From Anabaena azotica FACHB-119 (GTDB lineage: Bacteria; Cyanobacteriota; Cyanobacteriia; Cyanobacteriales; Nostocaceae), in the NCBI RefSeq assembly GCF_014697625.1, contig NZ_JACJSG010000003.1:1-64000 (forward strand): DNA of 64,000 nucleotides. Direction: 5' to 3'. Both the position numbers and the translations under genes were made by a program. Below the pieces are notes generated by a model. That model was not told the origin of the DNA, did not search any database, and worked only from the letters and a program-made list of their open reading frames with translations. Each line of letters starts with the position of its first letter. Within the stretch, counting starts at the first letter, position 1. Shown piece after piece: positions 1-7,943 of this stretch.

Positions 1-126
1 CCACCTCAACTACTCATTCATCCACCTCAACTACTCATTCATCCACCTCAACTACTCATTCATCCACCTCAACTACTCATTCATCCACCTCAACTACTCA
101 TTCATCCACCTCAGATACTCATTCAT
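1..126. repeat. Tandem array of a 21-bp unit, six copies
   Basis: Six consecutive 21-bp units starting ccacctcaac run from the window edge; the last copy has small changes (cagata for caacta). The unit length is a multiple of three and all three forward frames of the unit are open (one reads TSTTHSS per unit), while reverse frames contain stops. It could therefore be either the 3' end of a Ser/Thr-rich repeat gene that begins outside the window or a non-coding tandem repeat. The array may continue to the left. Confidence 0.9.
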
Positions 127-132
127 ATCTAA

Positions 133-280
133 TAGGACTTACGCATGAAAACGAAAAATCAAGGGTTTGGACAAGGGTATAGGGGTATAGGGGTGTAGGG
201 GGGTAAGCCTTCAAAACCTACACCCTTACACCCTTACACCCTTACACCCAGTCTTAACAGATAACATTGGTGCGTAAGTC
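133..280. mobile_element. MITE-like element, family A, copy 1
   Basis: It begins taggacttacgca and ends tgcgtaagtc, an inverted repeat. The inner arms (gggtataggggtgtagg versus ctacacccttacaccc) can pair to form a long hairpin. It is flanked by the 8-bp direct repeat atatctaa (125-132 and 281-288), consistent with a target duplication. Related copies lie at 13901-14098 and 28533-28668. No coding capacity, so it would have to be moved in trans. Confidence 0.75.
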
Positions 281-354
281 ATATCTAAAAAACCCCTCTG
301 CAAACCTCTCCCCAAAACGGGGATAAGTTTGCAGAGGGGTCAATGTCAAGAAAA

Positions 355-3138
355 TCAGCCACCGCCAGGTGTGGTATTTCCAGGCCCGGCTGTGACAACT
401 ACTAGATTTTCTGGCTTAATCAAGTCTTTAATTGCTTGCTGCACGTCAGCCATAGTTACAGCTTGTATGCGTTGGGGAAATTCTCGGATTTCTGAGGCTG
501 ACAACCCATACACAGAATTATCCAAGATGATGCTAGATACCTCACTAGGATTAGCCAACTCTACAGGGTAGCTGTTGGTAATTGTGCGTTTGGCTGTGTT
601 GACTTCTGCTTGGGTCACTCCCTGTTCGCGTAACTGTTTGAGTAAAGCTATTGTACTAGCGATCGCTTTCTCTGCATCGGTGGGCGCTGTCTGCATTTGA
701 ATCAGGAAGGGGCCAGGGTTGACACCAGCCGCAAACCCACTGTAAATACCATAGGTCAAACCCAGGCGATCGCGCACTTCTGTACCCAAGCGGCTAGATA
801 AGGTATCCCCGCCTAAAATCTGATTCAGTATTAATGCGGCATAGTAACGCGGGTCTTTACGGGAAATTCCACTGTAACCCAGATAGGTCACAGCCTCGGC
901 TTTACCGGGAATTACCTTATTCACCCTGGTCAAAGTTTCAGGCAATGACACATTAGCTACCTTCACCGTAGGCGGTTGACCAATTGCTTGCCATTTACCC
1001 AAAGATTGGTTGAGTAATTGTTTAACCTTGTCTGGTTCAAAATCTCCAACTATGGCGATGGTTGTCGTGTCTGGTCGGTAATGTTGACGGTAGAAACGAA
1101 CCACATCTTCACGGCTAATATTTGTTAAACTCGCCTCTGTGGGGAAGCTGTAAAAGGGATGGTTTTCTGGGTAAATTGCTTGCTGAAATACCCGTCTTCC
1201 CAGACTATTAGGATCATCTAACTGCGCTTTCAGGCTAATTAATGCCCTTTGGCGGGTAAGTTCTAGCTGTTCTTGGGGGAAGGAGGCATTTTGTAATACA
1301 TCTGCCAAAGTCTGGACTAATATTGGTAAGTTAGCTGATAAGCCTTGACCACCGATGCTGACACCTTCACGAGTCGCACTAAACCCTAAACTGGCTCCTC
1401 TGTCTTCCAAAGCCTGGGCTAAAGCTAGAGCATTTTTCGTCTTTGTCCCATTCAATAAATTACCAGCAGTCAGATTAGCTAGTCCAGCTTTTTGATTGGT
1501 ATCAAACTCGCTCCCGGCGTTAACTTGTCCACTCAGGTTAACAGTAGGCACACTATGGTCGGGTAACAAGAGTACCCGCAAACCGTTGGTGAGGGAAAAT
1601 TGCTGAGGTAAAGATTGTTTGCTGGTGTTGGTTGTTGAGGTGGCGGGAGGTAAATATTTAGCCAATTCTGCCGGGTCTACAGGCTTACCAGGGTTGAAAT
1701 TCTCGACAGTGCGACCTTCAAGCGCACCACTGCTGGCGGCTTGACCATCTACTTGGGTTGGTTCAAAATAGCCGATGGTTTCTTTAGCGGGGTTGAGGTA
1801 GGTTTTGGCTACCCGTTGAATATCATCGGCTGTAACCTTGGCGATCGCCGCCAAATATTGTTCAATATAGTGATAATCACCCGTGATAGTTTGGTTATAT
1901 CCCAGTTGACTAGCTTGGCTGGTAATGTCCTGATTTCCCAAGACAAAGGAAGCTTGCAGTTGTGTCTTCGCCCGATTTAATTCATCTGGGGAAACAGGCT
2001 TTTGTTGTAATTCTAACAAAGTGGCTTTGATTACCTGGTTAATTTTGCTTAACTCTTGCCCTTGAGCAGCCGTTGCATTAATCTCATACCAACCAGGCTC
2101 AATTAGTTCTGCTGCACCACCACTGACAGAACTAGCTAAACCAGATTCTACCAAAGCTTGATATAGTCTAGAACTACGTCCCCCGGTGAGAATGGCATCC
2201 ATGACATCAATTGCTGGTACATCAGGATGTTTGACATCTGGTAGCGGATACACAGATTGCATTAAGGATACACTTCCCGGTTGCTTCAGCACAATTGGCG
2301 CTTTTGCCCCAGTTGGGGAAACAGGAGTCTTGTTATTCCCAACTTCCCTTGTCTGCTTATCCGCCTGTCCTCGCTTGGGTAATTTACCAAACGCATCCTT
2401 AACAGCTTTGAGAGTAGAGGCTGTGTCAAAATCTCCCGTAATTACCAAGGTGGCGTTATCTGGGCTGTAATAAGTTTGATAATAATTCCGTACCTGTTCT
2501 ACTGTAAACTTTTCCACATCGGCTTTAGTTCCACCCACAGGCAAACCATAGGCGCGGTTGGGGAAAGCCGCCTGCATCACAGCCCGACTTAAGCGATAAT
2601 TAGGTGAATTTTCATACCCTTGTAGTTCAGAAATTACCACCTTTTTTTCACTGGTCAGTTGTTCTGCACCAATGAGAGAATTTTCCATGCGGTCTGCTTC
2701 CAGAGTCAGCAGTGCTTTGAGTTTGTCTTTCTGCACTGTCCCGAAGTAAGCCGTTTCATCGTAGCTGGTGAAAGCATTAAATTGACTACCCAAAGCACTA
2801 AATAACCGTCCAAACTGCACTGGACGGTCATTCGTACCTTTAAACATTAAATGCTCAAGCTGATGAGAAATCCCATTTTCTCCCTTCTGCTCATTTCGGG
2901 AACCAACTCTATACCAAACCTGCACACTTACCACAGGTGCAGTATGTACTTCTTTGGTGAGAACCGTTAAACCGTTATTTAAAACAGTTTTATGCACTCC
3001 CTGGGTCAAGGATAACCCAGAAACAGGTGCAACCTCTGTTGCAGGTGCAGCAGCATAAGTAAAATTGCCAGCAATAGGCAATATACTCAGAAGCAGGCTG
3101 AGGACAAAACCTATCAGCATATATAGACGTAGCTTCAT
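355..3138 (-). CDS. Secreted M16-family zinc metallopeptidase, double domain
   Basis: Protein of 927 aa with an N-terminal signal sequence (hydrophobic residues about 5-30, ending TYAAA). The first M16 domain carries the inverted zinc motif HxxEH (H92-Q-L-E95-H96) and the third ligand candidate E171, 74 residues after H96, as expected for pitrilysin/processing-peptidase enzymes. A second, catalytically inactive M16 repeat follows from about residue 510, giving the usual two-lobed clamp in one chain. It probably degrades or processes peptides in the periplasm. It stands alone on the minus strand with repeat-rich DNA on both sides. The call is secure; the substrate is unknown. Confidence 0.9.
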   Translation of the reverse strand: MKLRLYMLIGFVLSLLLSILPIAGNFTYAAAPATEVAPVSGLSLTQGVHKTVLNNGLTVLTKEVHTAPVVSVQVWYRVGSRNEQKGENGISHQLEHLMFKGTNDRPVQFGRLFSALGSQFNAFTSYDETAYFGTVQKDKLKALLTLEADRMENSLIGAEQLTSEKKVVISELQGYENSPNYRLSRAVMQAAFPNRAYGLPVGGTKADVEKFTVEQVRNYYQTYYSPDNATLVITGDFDTASTLKAVKDAFGKLPKRGQADKQTREVGNNKTPVSPTGAKAPIVLKQPGSVSLMQSVYPLPDVKHPDVPAIDVMDAILTGGRSSRLYQALVESGLASSVSGGAAELIEPGWYEINATAAQGQELSKINQVIKATLLELQQKPVSPDELNRAKTQLQASFVLGNQDITSQASQLGYNQTITGDYHYIEQYLAAIAKVTADDIQRVAKTYLNPAKETIGYFEPTQVDGQAASSGALEGRTVENFNPGKPVDPAELAKYLPPATSTTNTSKQSLPQQFSLTNGLRVLLLPDHSVPTVNLSGQVNAGSEFDTNQKAGLANLTAGNLLNGTKTKNALALAQALEDRGASLGFSATREGVSIGGQGLSANLPILVQTLADVLQNASFPQEQLELTRQRALISLKAQLDDPNSLGRRVFQQAIYPENHPFYSFPTEASLTNISREDVVRFYRQHYRPDTTTIAIVGDFEPDKVKQLLNQSLGKWQAIGQPPTVKVANVSLPETLTRVNKVIPGKAEAVTYLGYSGISRKDPRYYAALILNQILGGDTLSSRLGTEVRDRLGLTYGIYSGFAAGVNPGPFLIQMQTAPTDAEKAIASTIALLKQLREQGVTQAEVNTAKRTITNSYPVELANPSEVSSIILDNSVYGLSASEIREFPQRIQAVTMADVQQAIKDLIKPENLVVVTAGPGNTTPGGG

Positions 3139-3372
3139 AGACGATTTACTTTTTTAAGTTATCAAACACAGTCCCAGAAGATGAAACCACACACCACCGT
3201 AAAAGTTTTTCGTTTATCAGTGTAACTAGCGATCGCTATTATCGGCTTGACTTGCAAAATTTGTTGACGGTTGACGGAAAATGCAGTTACGCTTGATACA
3301 TCACAACCACTTAGCAGGCAATCATGCTATTTGCTCTGTTTGTTTAATTTGTTCGGCAAGGCTAAAATTTAC

Positions 3373-3483
3373 GGCGTTGCTGAATTGGAATATGAAATCG
3401 CAAAATGACCTTCCTTTTTCTTTGTAACTTAGCGCCTTTGCGCCTTTGCGTGAGACAAATTCATATCTTGATTCAGCAACGCC
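3373..3483. mobile_element. 111-bp MITE with 8-bp target duplication (family B)
   Basis: Termini are ggcgttgctgaat and attcagcaacgcc, a perfect 13-bp inverted repeat that extends imperfectly to about 24 bp. It is flanked on both sides by the identical 8-mer aaatttac (3365-3372 and 3484-3491). Removing the element and one 8-mer restores a continuous family C element (ggcaaggctaaaat ... ttttagtcgtgtcagtccac), so this is a true insertion into another small element. Confidence 0.85.
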
Positions 3484-3597
3484 AAATTTACCATTAGATT
3501 GGGGAAAAAATTGAACGCAGATAAACGCAGATAAACGCAGATGAGTAAGATGATAGATTTTTGGTTAATGAACTATTTTAGTCGTGTCAGTCCACTA

Positions 3598-3727
3598 GTG
3601 GCGTGGCAAGGCTAAAATGTTGCATGATTTTTTTCTTGTGGGATGGGCATCTTGCCCGTCCGGTGCGGGCAGGATGCCCACACCACAAGAGTTATATTTA
3701 TGCAACATTTTAGTCGTGTCAGTCCAC
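3598..3727. mobile_element. TA-flanked MITE-like element, family C
   Basis: A 130-bp element bounded by TA on both sides (3596-3597, 3728-3729). Ends are gtggcgtggcaaggctaaaa and the complement of gtggactgacacgactaaaa; inner arms (atgttgca / tgcaacat) pair. The centre is a further hairpin of cttgtgg...gggcatcttgcccg type, also seen at about 7633-7690. Other family C copies lie at 7469-7590, 7596-7723 and 23603-23730. TA duplication would fit an IS630/Tc1-type transposase acting in trans. Confidence 0.75.
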
Positions 3728-3749
3728 TAGTTAGTTTTTACCAAAAATT

Positions 3750-4298
3750 ATGTCTTCATTTACTCTTAAGCTGGAAACTCCACGCTTGTTACTGCGTGAG
3801 TTTCAAATTAGCGATAAGATAGCATTCGCCACTTATCGCTCTGCTCCAGAAATAGCAAAATATCAAAGTTGGGATATACCTTATTCAGAAGCACAAGCCG
3901 CAGCTTTTATCGAATCTTTGCAGAATTTAACCCCTGGTATTTTAGGTGAGTGGTATCAGCTAGCCATTGAACTTAAATCAACAGGGGAAATGATTGGTGA
4001 CTGTGCTTTCTGTATTTTAGCTGATGATGGCAAACAAGCGGAAATTGGCTTTACTTTAGCGCGTCAACATCAAGGGAAAGGCTATGCAACGGAAACAGTA
4101 ACTTGTTTATTGAATTATTTATTTAAGCAGCAGAAATTGCACAGAGTACGCGCTAACTGCGACCCAGAAAATATAGCTTCTATTCAGTTATTAGAACGGG
4201 TGGGTATGCGTCGTGAAGGTCACTTTATTAAGAGTTTGTGGTTTAAGAACAACTGGGTAGACGAGCTGTGGTTTGCTATGTTGCATGATGAATTTTAG
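3750..4298 (+). CDS. GNAT acetyltransferase, RimJ/RimL type
   Basis: 182 aa. It opens with LETPRLLLREFQISD, the usual start of RimJ/RimL-type N-acetyltransferases, and carries the acetyl-CoA pyrophosphate-binding segment ARQHQGKGYATE (about residues 108-119) followed by the conserved N..S..LLERVGMRREGH block near the C-terminus. It would transfer an acetyl group from acetyl-CoA to an amine such as a protein N-terminus or a small molecule. Single gene, repeat elements on both sides. The substrate cannot be read from sequence. Confidence 0.85.
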   Translation: MSSFTLKLETPRLLLREFQISDKIAFATYRSAPEIAKYQSWDIPYSEAQAAAFIESLQNLTPGILGEWYQLAIELKSTGEMIGDCAFCILADDGKQAEIGFTLARQHQGKGYATETVTCLLNYLFKQQKLHRVRANCDPENIASIQLLERVGMRREGHFIKSLWFKNNWVDELWFAMLHDEF

Positions 4299-4742
4299 GG
4301 ACTGGGTGTGTCAGTTATAGCCGGGGACAGGGGACCTGACTTTTCACGTCATGTGGAAAAGCTAACGACAGACCTAACCCCCCAGCCCCCTTCCCTAGTA
4401 GGGAAGGGGGAGAAATCAAAGCCTCTCTCCTTGTAGGAGAGAGGTTTGGAGAGAGGTCTTCCAGATCCCGTGAAAAGTCAGACAGGGGACAGGGCTGAAA
4501 GTCTTGGAAATGATAGGTTTTAAGATTAGATAATGTCCTAATTTATCAGGCGACTGCTATAACAGTAATCTATCAGCCTATCAAAGGGCGCGATGAACGC
4601 TCCCGCAAAATATGAAAGAAACACAACTATTCCCTTTTTTCTTTCTGTCACCTATCACCTGTCACCTGTCACCTGTGTTTCTTGAAAGATATTGTAGAGT
4701 GCGTTGCGATCGCCATAAAAATTCCAGCGCGAATTAATAAAT
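4299..4742. other. Gene-free interval with one inverted-repeat element
   Basis: No credible ORF. It contains the 146-bp element at 4336-4481, several gggacag and cacctgt short repeats, and a HIP1-like site near 4707. Nothing else recognised. Confidence 0.7.
4336..4481. mobile_element. MITE-like element, family D
   Basis: Ends ctgacttttcacg and cgtgaaaagtcag form a perfect 13-bp inverted repeat. Inside are two hairpins: cccccttccctagtaggg and cctctctccttgtaggagag. Identical 9-mers acaggggac flank it (4327-4335, 4482-4490), but the surroundings are themselves gggacag-rich, so the duplication could be chance. Confidence 0.65.
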
Positions 4743-5078
4743 TTAACCAACTGCAAAACCTGTATACTGTCTCACCAATGGTTCATGAAATGCTAGAACA
4801 ATATCTTCTTTTGGAACTCCTAAATTAACTAACTCATTAGCGATACCAATTTCAGTTCCATCATACTGTATCCAAATCTTATCATTTTTAATATCGAGAT
4901 GTAAAACACAACCATACATAGGGCGGCGATTTTTCCAACCTGTATAAACAACCTGATAATGATCCCGTTCCGTGTCAAAAATCAGTTCTGTCTCCACCTC
5001 ATCATCTGATGGACTTCCCTTAGCATATTCAATTAGTAATTGTTGGATATATGTCCGATATTGCTCTATTTTTTCCAT
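4743..5078 (-). CDS. xisI: XisI-family protein (fdxN element excision controlling factor)
   Basis: 111 aa, matching XisI in length and in its body (EKIEQYRTYIQQLL ... VYTGWKNRRPMYGCVLHLDIKNDKIWIQYDGTEIGIANELVNLGVPKEDIVLAFHEP). XisI was found with XisF and XisH as a factor needed for excision of the Anabaena fdxN element; most cyanobacterial copies, like this one, lie far from any fdxN gene and their job is unknown. The start overlaps the end of the upstream xisH by 13 bp, so the two are translationally linked. No nearby recombinase gene is present. Confidence 0.88.
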   Translation of the reverse strand: MEKIEQYRTYIQQLLIEYAKGSPSDDEVETELIFDTERDHYQVVYTGWKNRRPMYGCVLHLDIKNDKIWIQYDGTEIGIANELVNLGVPKEDIVLAFHEPLVRQYTGFAVG

Positions 5079-5482
5079 GTTAAAATCACCTCATTGTTTG
5101 GATCATAAACTAGCAAGCTAAGTTGAAAACGTTCAATAATAGTTTCCACAAATGGCAGGTTAAAAAATGTTTGATAAGCACTCTGCGGAACTGCTAAATA
5201 TAAAAAACGGTCAGGCTGCTGTTCCTCTAAAGCAACACGATAGTTAAGAAATTGACCCAACGCCATATGAAATTCAGAAATATTCGACGGGCTAGTAAAA
5301 CTCTTAATCTCAACCGCTATCTTTTCTGCTCCTCTCTCAGCAGCAATGATTCTTTCTGCTCCCAAGTCGATTTGCATATCAACTCTACCTGATCGAATTC
5401 TTAGAGGGTCGTCTGTAATTACCCAACCATCCTTTTCTAGCCCTTTCCTAACTGCATCATGAAAAATGTCTTTAGCAGCCAT
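5066..5482 (-). CDS. xisH: XisH-family protein
   Basis: 138 aa, full-length for XisH. The conserved N-terminus MAAKDIFHDAVRKGLEKDGWVITDDPL and the segment D(M)QIDLGAERIIAAERGAEKIAVEIKSF resemble the core of a PD-(D/E)xK nuclease-like fold: an acidic residue in MQIDLG, then EIK (about residues 57-59). In the fdxN element system XisH is an accessory excision factor; biochemical action is not established. It is the first gene of a two-gene operon with xisI. Upstream DNA is AT-rich without a clear promoter match. Confidence 0.88.
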   Translation of the reverse strand: MAAKDIFHDAVRKGLEKDGWVITDDPLRIRSGRVDMQIDLGAERIIAAERGAEKIAVEIKSFTSPSNISEFHMALGQFLNYRVALEEQQPDRFLYLAVPQSAYQTFFNLPFVETIIERFQLSLLVYDPNNEVILTWKK

Positions 5483-5848
5483 TAACTTAAACTTAAGTCT
5501 TTTTCGTCCATTATTATAGCAAACTCATGAGGACAAATCTGATTGATATACCCGGAGAAATAAGATATTTTATTTAATAATACATATTTCTACTACTTGC
5601 TATCGGCAACAGAATTCAACAAACAGTTTAATGAGATATAGTTTGCTATGCTGCAAGATGAATTTTAGGGGTTGGGTGTGTCAGTTAACAGTTATCAGTG
5701 AACATAACTGATAACTGTTAACTCATTACCTAATTCATATCTTGCACCTTCTCAATAAGCAGGTGGTGGGCAATGCCCACCCTACGAAATAATAGGGGTT
5801 TTAGGCTTTGATTTTCGCAATAATCTAATGGTGCAAGATATGAGTTAC
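5483..5848. other. Gene-free interval with STRR and an inverted-repeat element
   Basis: Contains an AT-rich stretch, a short STRR tract at about 5688-5722 (cagttaacagttatcag ... ctgataactgttaac, self-complementary), and an element at 5732-5846 whose ends are aattcatatcttgcacc and the complement aactcatatcttgcacc. That element has acct on both sides, and its right flank touches the stop codon of the next minus-strand gene. Confidence 0.7.
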
Positions 5849-6760
5849 CTAACGTGGTGGGAATAAAAAATCCTCAATGGCGGAAAAAATAGCGGCTGGG
5901 TATTCCTCATGCAGTCCCAAGGAACCGGGAACTACTACACTTTGCACTCCTGGTAGTGCGGCGATCGCATTCATTTCTTCGCGTGATTTGGGTGGACTTG
6001 ATTCAGCAATAACTACCATCAGGGGTACAGATAAAGACTGCACTAACGCCAAAAAATCAGCTTGGTTGTGTACAGCGTCGATATTACCTGTGACAAAAGC
6101 CGCCGAAGCATATCTTGCTCCAGGTTGTTGTGTTGTTTGCCACTTTTTGTCTATGAAACTGGGTGTGAGTCTATCCGCATCGGTGAAAACGTGACGGCGG
6201 TACATAAAACTTAAGAATGAGGGTGTGGTATTGAGTTTGTAGAGGACTTGTCCCACAATAGGCGATCGCACTAACCCTCTCACCATCCCCGCTAAGAGTT
6301 GATTTGCACCCATTGTTGGTAAAGGGCCGCGCCAAGTGGGTGCTACTAAAATAATTTTGGAGAAAGCATTCGGCTGTTTTTGCGCCAGTTGTAACACATA
6401 ACTAGCTGCGTGACCAGCCGCTATCACGGTGATGGGGGTTGAAAAAACAGCTTGAACAAAATCTGCGAGAAATTTTTGATAAATTTCTGGTCGGTAATCT
6501 AAACTGGGACGGGAAGATTCGCCAAACCCCGGCCAGTCTACTGCTACCACCTGAAAATGGGGCGCTAATAACCTAGCCATTTCCGCCATTTCCAGACGGG
6601 TAGATACACTGCTAAAAGCTGGTAATAGTAAAAGTGGTGAACCTTGACCAAGGGTTTCATACACCACTCGTAATGGTTGATTTTCCCATTGCCAGAGAAA
6701 TTCTTTAACTACTCCACCAAATCCAGTAGGGTCAGTGGTAGATAACAAATTAGTAGACAT
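5849..6760 (-). CDS. Alpha/beta-hydrolase-fold protein lacking the usual nucleophile
   Basis: 303 aa with the alpha/beta-hydrolase layout: LLLLPAFSSVSTRLEM (oxyanion region), VVAVDWPGFGESSRP, and the nucleophile elbow TVIAAGHAAS. In active members the elbow reads GxSxG, but here it is G116-H-A118-A-S120, so the catalytic serine position is alanine. A candidate catalytic histidine remains in GLHEEYP. It is therefore either a pseudo-enzyme or uses other chemistry. It starts 12 bp after sufE on the same strand and likely shares its transcript. Fold call is firm, function unknown. Confidence 0.75.
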   Translation of the reverse strand: MSTNLLSTTDPTGFGGVVKEFLWQWENQPLRVVYETLGQGSPLLLLPAFSSVSTRLEMAEMARLLAPHFQVVAVDWPGFGESSRPSLDYRPEIYQKFLADFVQAVFSTPITVIAAGHAASYVLQLAQKQPNAFSKIILVAPTWRGPLPTMGANQLLAGMVRGLVRSPIVGQVLYKLNTTPSFLSFMYRRHVFTDADRLTPSFIDKKWQTTQQPGARYASAAFVTGNIDAVHNQADFLALVQSLSVPLMVVIAESSPPKSREEMNAIAALPGVQSVVVPGSLGLHEEYPAAIFSAIEDFLFPPR

Positions 6761-6772
6761 AACATTGTCTCA

Positions 6773-7213
6773 TCAGCCCGATGCTTCTAACTTACATTCC
6801 AACGCCTTTTTTTGCATGGTTTTAAATATGTTGTAAAATCCATTGGCGCGGGAAGGTGTCAAGCTGACGTTTAAACCAGTGGCTTGGATAAAATCAGGGG
6901 TCAATTCCAATATTTCCGTCGGAGTCAGTCCATTTAATCCTTCAATGAGCAGACCAACCATTCCCTTACTGATGAAGGCATCAGAATCAGCACGATATAC
7001 TACCTTACCATCATTGAGTGCAGCAGTGATGTATACCTGAGATACACAACCGGGAACTTTATTTTCCGGTATTTTGTCCTCTTGGGGAAAATCCTTGACC
7101 TTGTTACCGTAAGCAATTAACTGTTCGGTACGTCTTTTTTGGTCGGTAGCACGTTGAAAGCGCTGGACTATTTTAGCAAGTGCAGGTGGTAAAGAATCCA
7201 AACTGGAAGACAT
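6773..7213 (-). CDS. sufE: SufE cysteine desulfurase activator / sulfur acceptor
   Basis: 146 aa, normal for SufE. The sulfur-accepting cysteine is C56 in NKVPGCVSQVYI, and the core YGNKVKDFPQEDKI, ADSDAFISKGMVGLL and PSRANGFYNIFKTM are all present. SufE takes persulfide sulfur from SufS and passes it to the SufBCD scaffold for Fe-S cluster assembly in the cytosol. It is upstream of the alpha/beta-hydrolase-fold gene (12-bp gap), an arrangement that suggests co-expression. The region upstream of its start is occupied by repeats. Confidence 0.93.
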   Translation of the reverse strand: MSSSLDSLPPALAKIVQRFQRATDQKRRTEQLIAYGNKVKDFPQEDKIPENKVPGCVSQVYITAALNDGKVVYRADSDAFISKGMVGLLIEGLNGLTPTEILELTPDFIQATGLNVSLTPSRANGFYNIFKTMQKKALECKLEASG

Positions 7214-7357
7214 AAGAGCTTGTGTGAATAATCGTTCTCACCTTGAGTTTAGATTATCTTTGGAGCGATCGCTGCAAGTCAGTCAGGACTTACCCACTCA
7301 GGTTGTAAGGGTGTAAGGGTTTAGGGGTGTAAGGGTGTAAGGGTTTAGTAAATATTA

Positions 7358-7467
7358 AGTAGGGTGTGTTACGGCTATGTCAGGATTTGAACGTTGGCGA
7401 AATGAGGAATTAGCCGTAACGCACCAGCAAATACGGTGCGTTAAGCGCTGCTTCAACGCACCCTACT
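7358..7467. repeat. Inverted-repeat element with agtagggtg ends
   Basis: Ends agtagggtgtgttacggc and the complementary accctact pair; the inner arms gttacggct / agccgtaac also pair. Similar arms (agggtgcgtcag ... ctgacgcaccct) occur at 30099-30161 and 29292-29354, so this is a family. It is immediately followed by a family C element. Confidence 0.6.
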
Positions 7468-7468
7468 A

Positions 7469-7590
7469 GCGTGGCAAGGCTAAAATGTGGCAATAGGTTT
7501 GGATAAATTTGAACGCAGATGAACGCAGATGAACGCAGATGAACAAGATGATAGATTTTTCGCTAATGCACAAGTTTAGGCTTGCCACGC
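7469..7590. mobile_element. Family C MITE-like element, long-arm copy
   Basis: Flanked by TA on both sides (7467-7468, 7591-7592). Ends are gcgtggcaaggctaaaatg and the complement gcgtggcaagcctaaactt. The middle carries three direct copies of gaacgcagat, the same interior as the copy at 23603-23730. Confidence 0.75.
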
Positions 7591-7595
7591 TACTA

Positions 7596-7723
7596 CTGGC
7601 GTGTCTAGGCTAAAAGGTTGCAAAAAATTTTCTTGTGGTGTAGGCATCTTGCCTGCACTGGACGGGCAAGATGCCCATCCCACAAGAGTTTGCTAATGCA
7701 CAAATTTAGTCTAGACATTCCAC
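7596..7723. mobile_element. Family C MITE-like element, hairpin-centre copy
   Basis: TA-flanked (7594-7595, 7724-7725). Ends ctggcgtgtctaggctaaaa and the complement gtggaatgtctagactaaat. The centre is the cttgtggtgtaggcatcttgc / gcccatcccacaag hairpin shared with 3598-3727. It sits 3 bp from the preceding copy. Confidence 0.7.
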
Positions 7724-7943
7724 TACAATTTCAGATTTACTTTATAAATCATCTCTAAGAGTGTAAGACTTAACCACAAGCAAGACAACCACATATAAAA
7801 TTCATACTTGCTTGATTTTGATATATAAGTATCATGGTTGGTAAGACATAGCCGCTACCTACTTTTTTCAGGAGGAGAGATTTCAAGATTAACTTGCTAA
7901 TAATCTGCGATTTAATCAATTTAGGAACTTGGCGAAATCTTTT

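Larger units (their letters stand above)
3139..3749. other. Gene-free interval filled by nested small repeats
   Basis: No credible ORF. About 100 bp next to the peptidase start hold its leader and a HIP1-like site; the rest is a nested pair of small inverted-repeat elements (about 3350-3595, with 3373-3483 inside it) and a second TA-flanked element (3598-3727), listed separately. It ends just before the acetyltransferase ATG. Confidence 0.8.
7214..7943. other. Gene-free interval dominated by repeats
   Basis: Contains a gtgtaaggg tract (7304-7348), an inverted-repeat element (7358-7467, ends agtagggtg / caccctact), two family C elements (7469-7590, 7596-7723), and about 200 bp of AT-rich DNA with an aggaggagag tract at about 7871-7880, which is too far from the next ATG to be its ribosome binding site. 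Confidence 0.7.

Noticed and set aside
4743..5482. An fdxN-type excision element border
   Set aside because: No recombinase gene, fdxN fragment or recognisable attachment repeat is visible.
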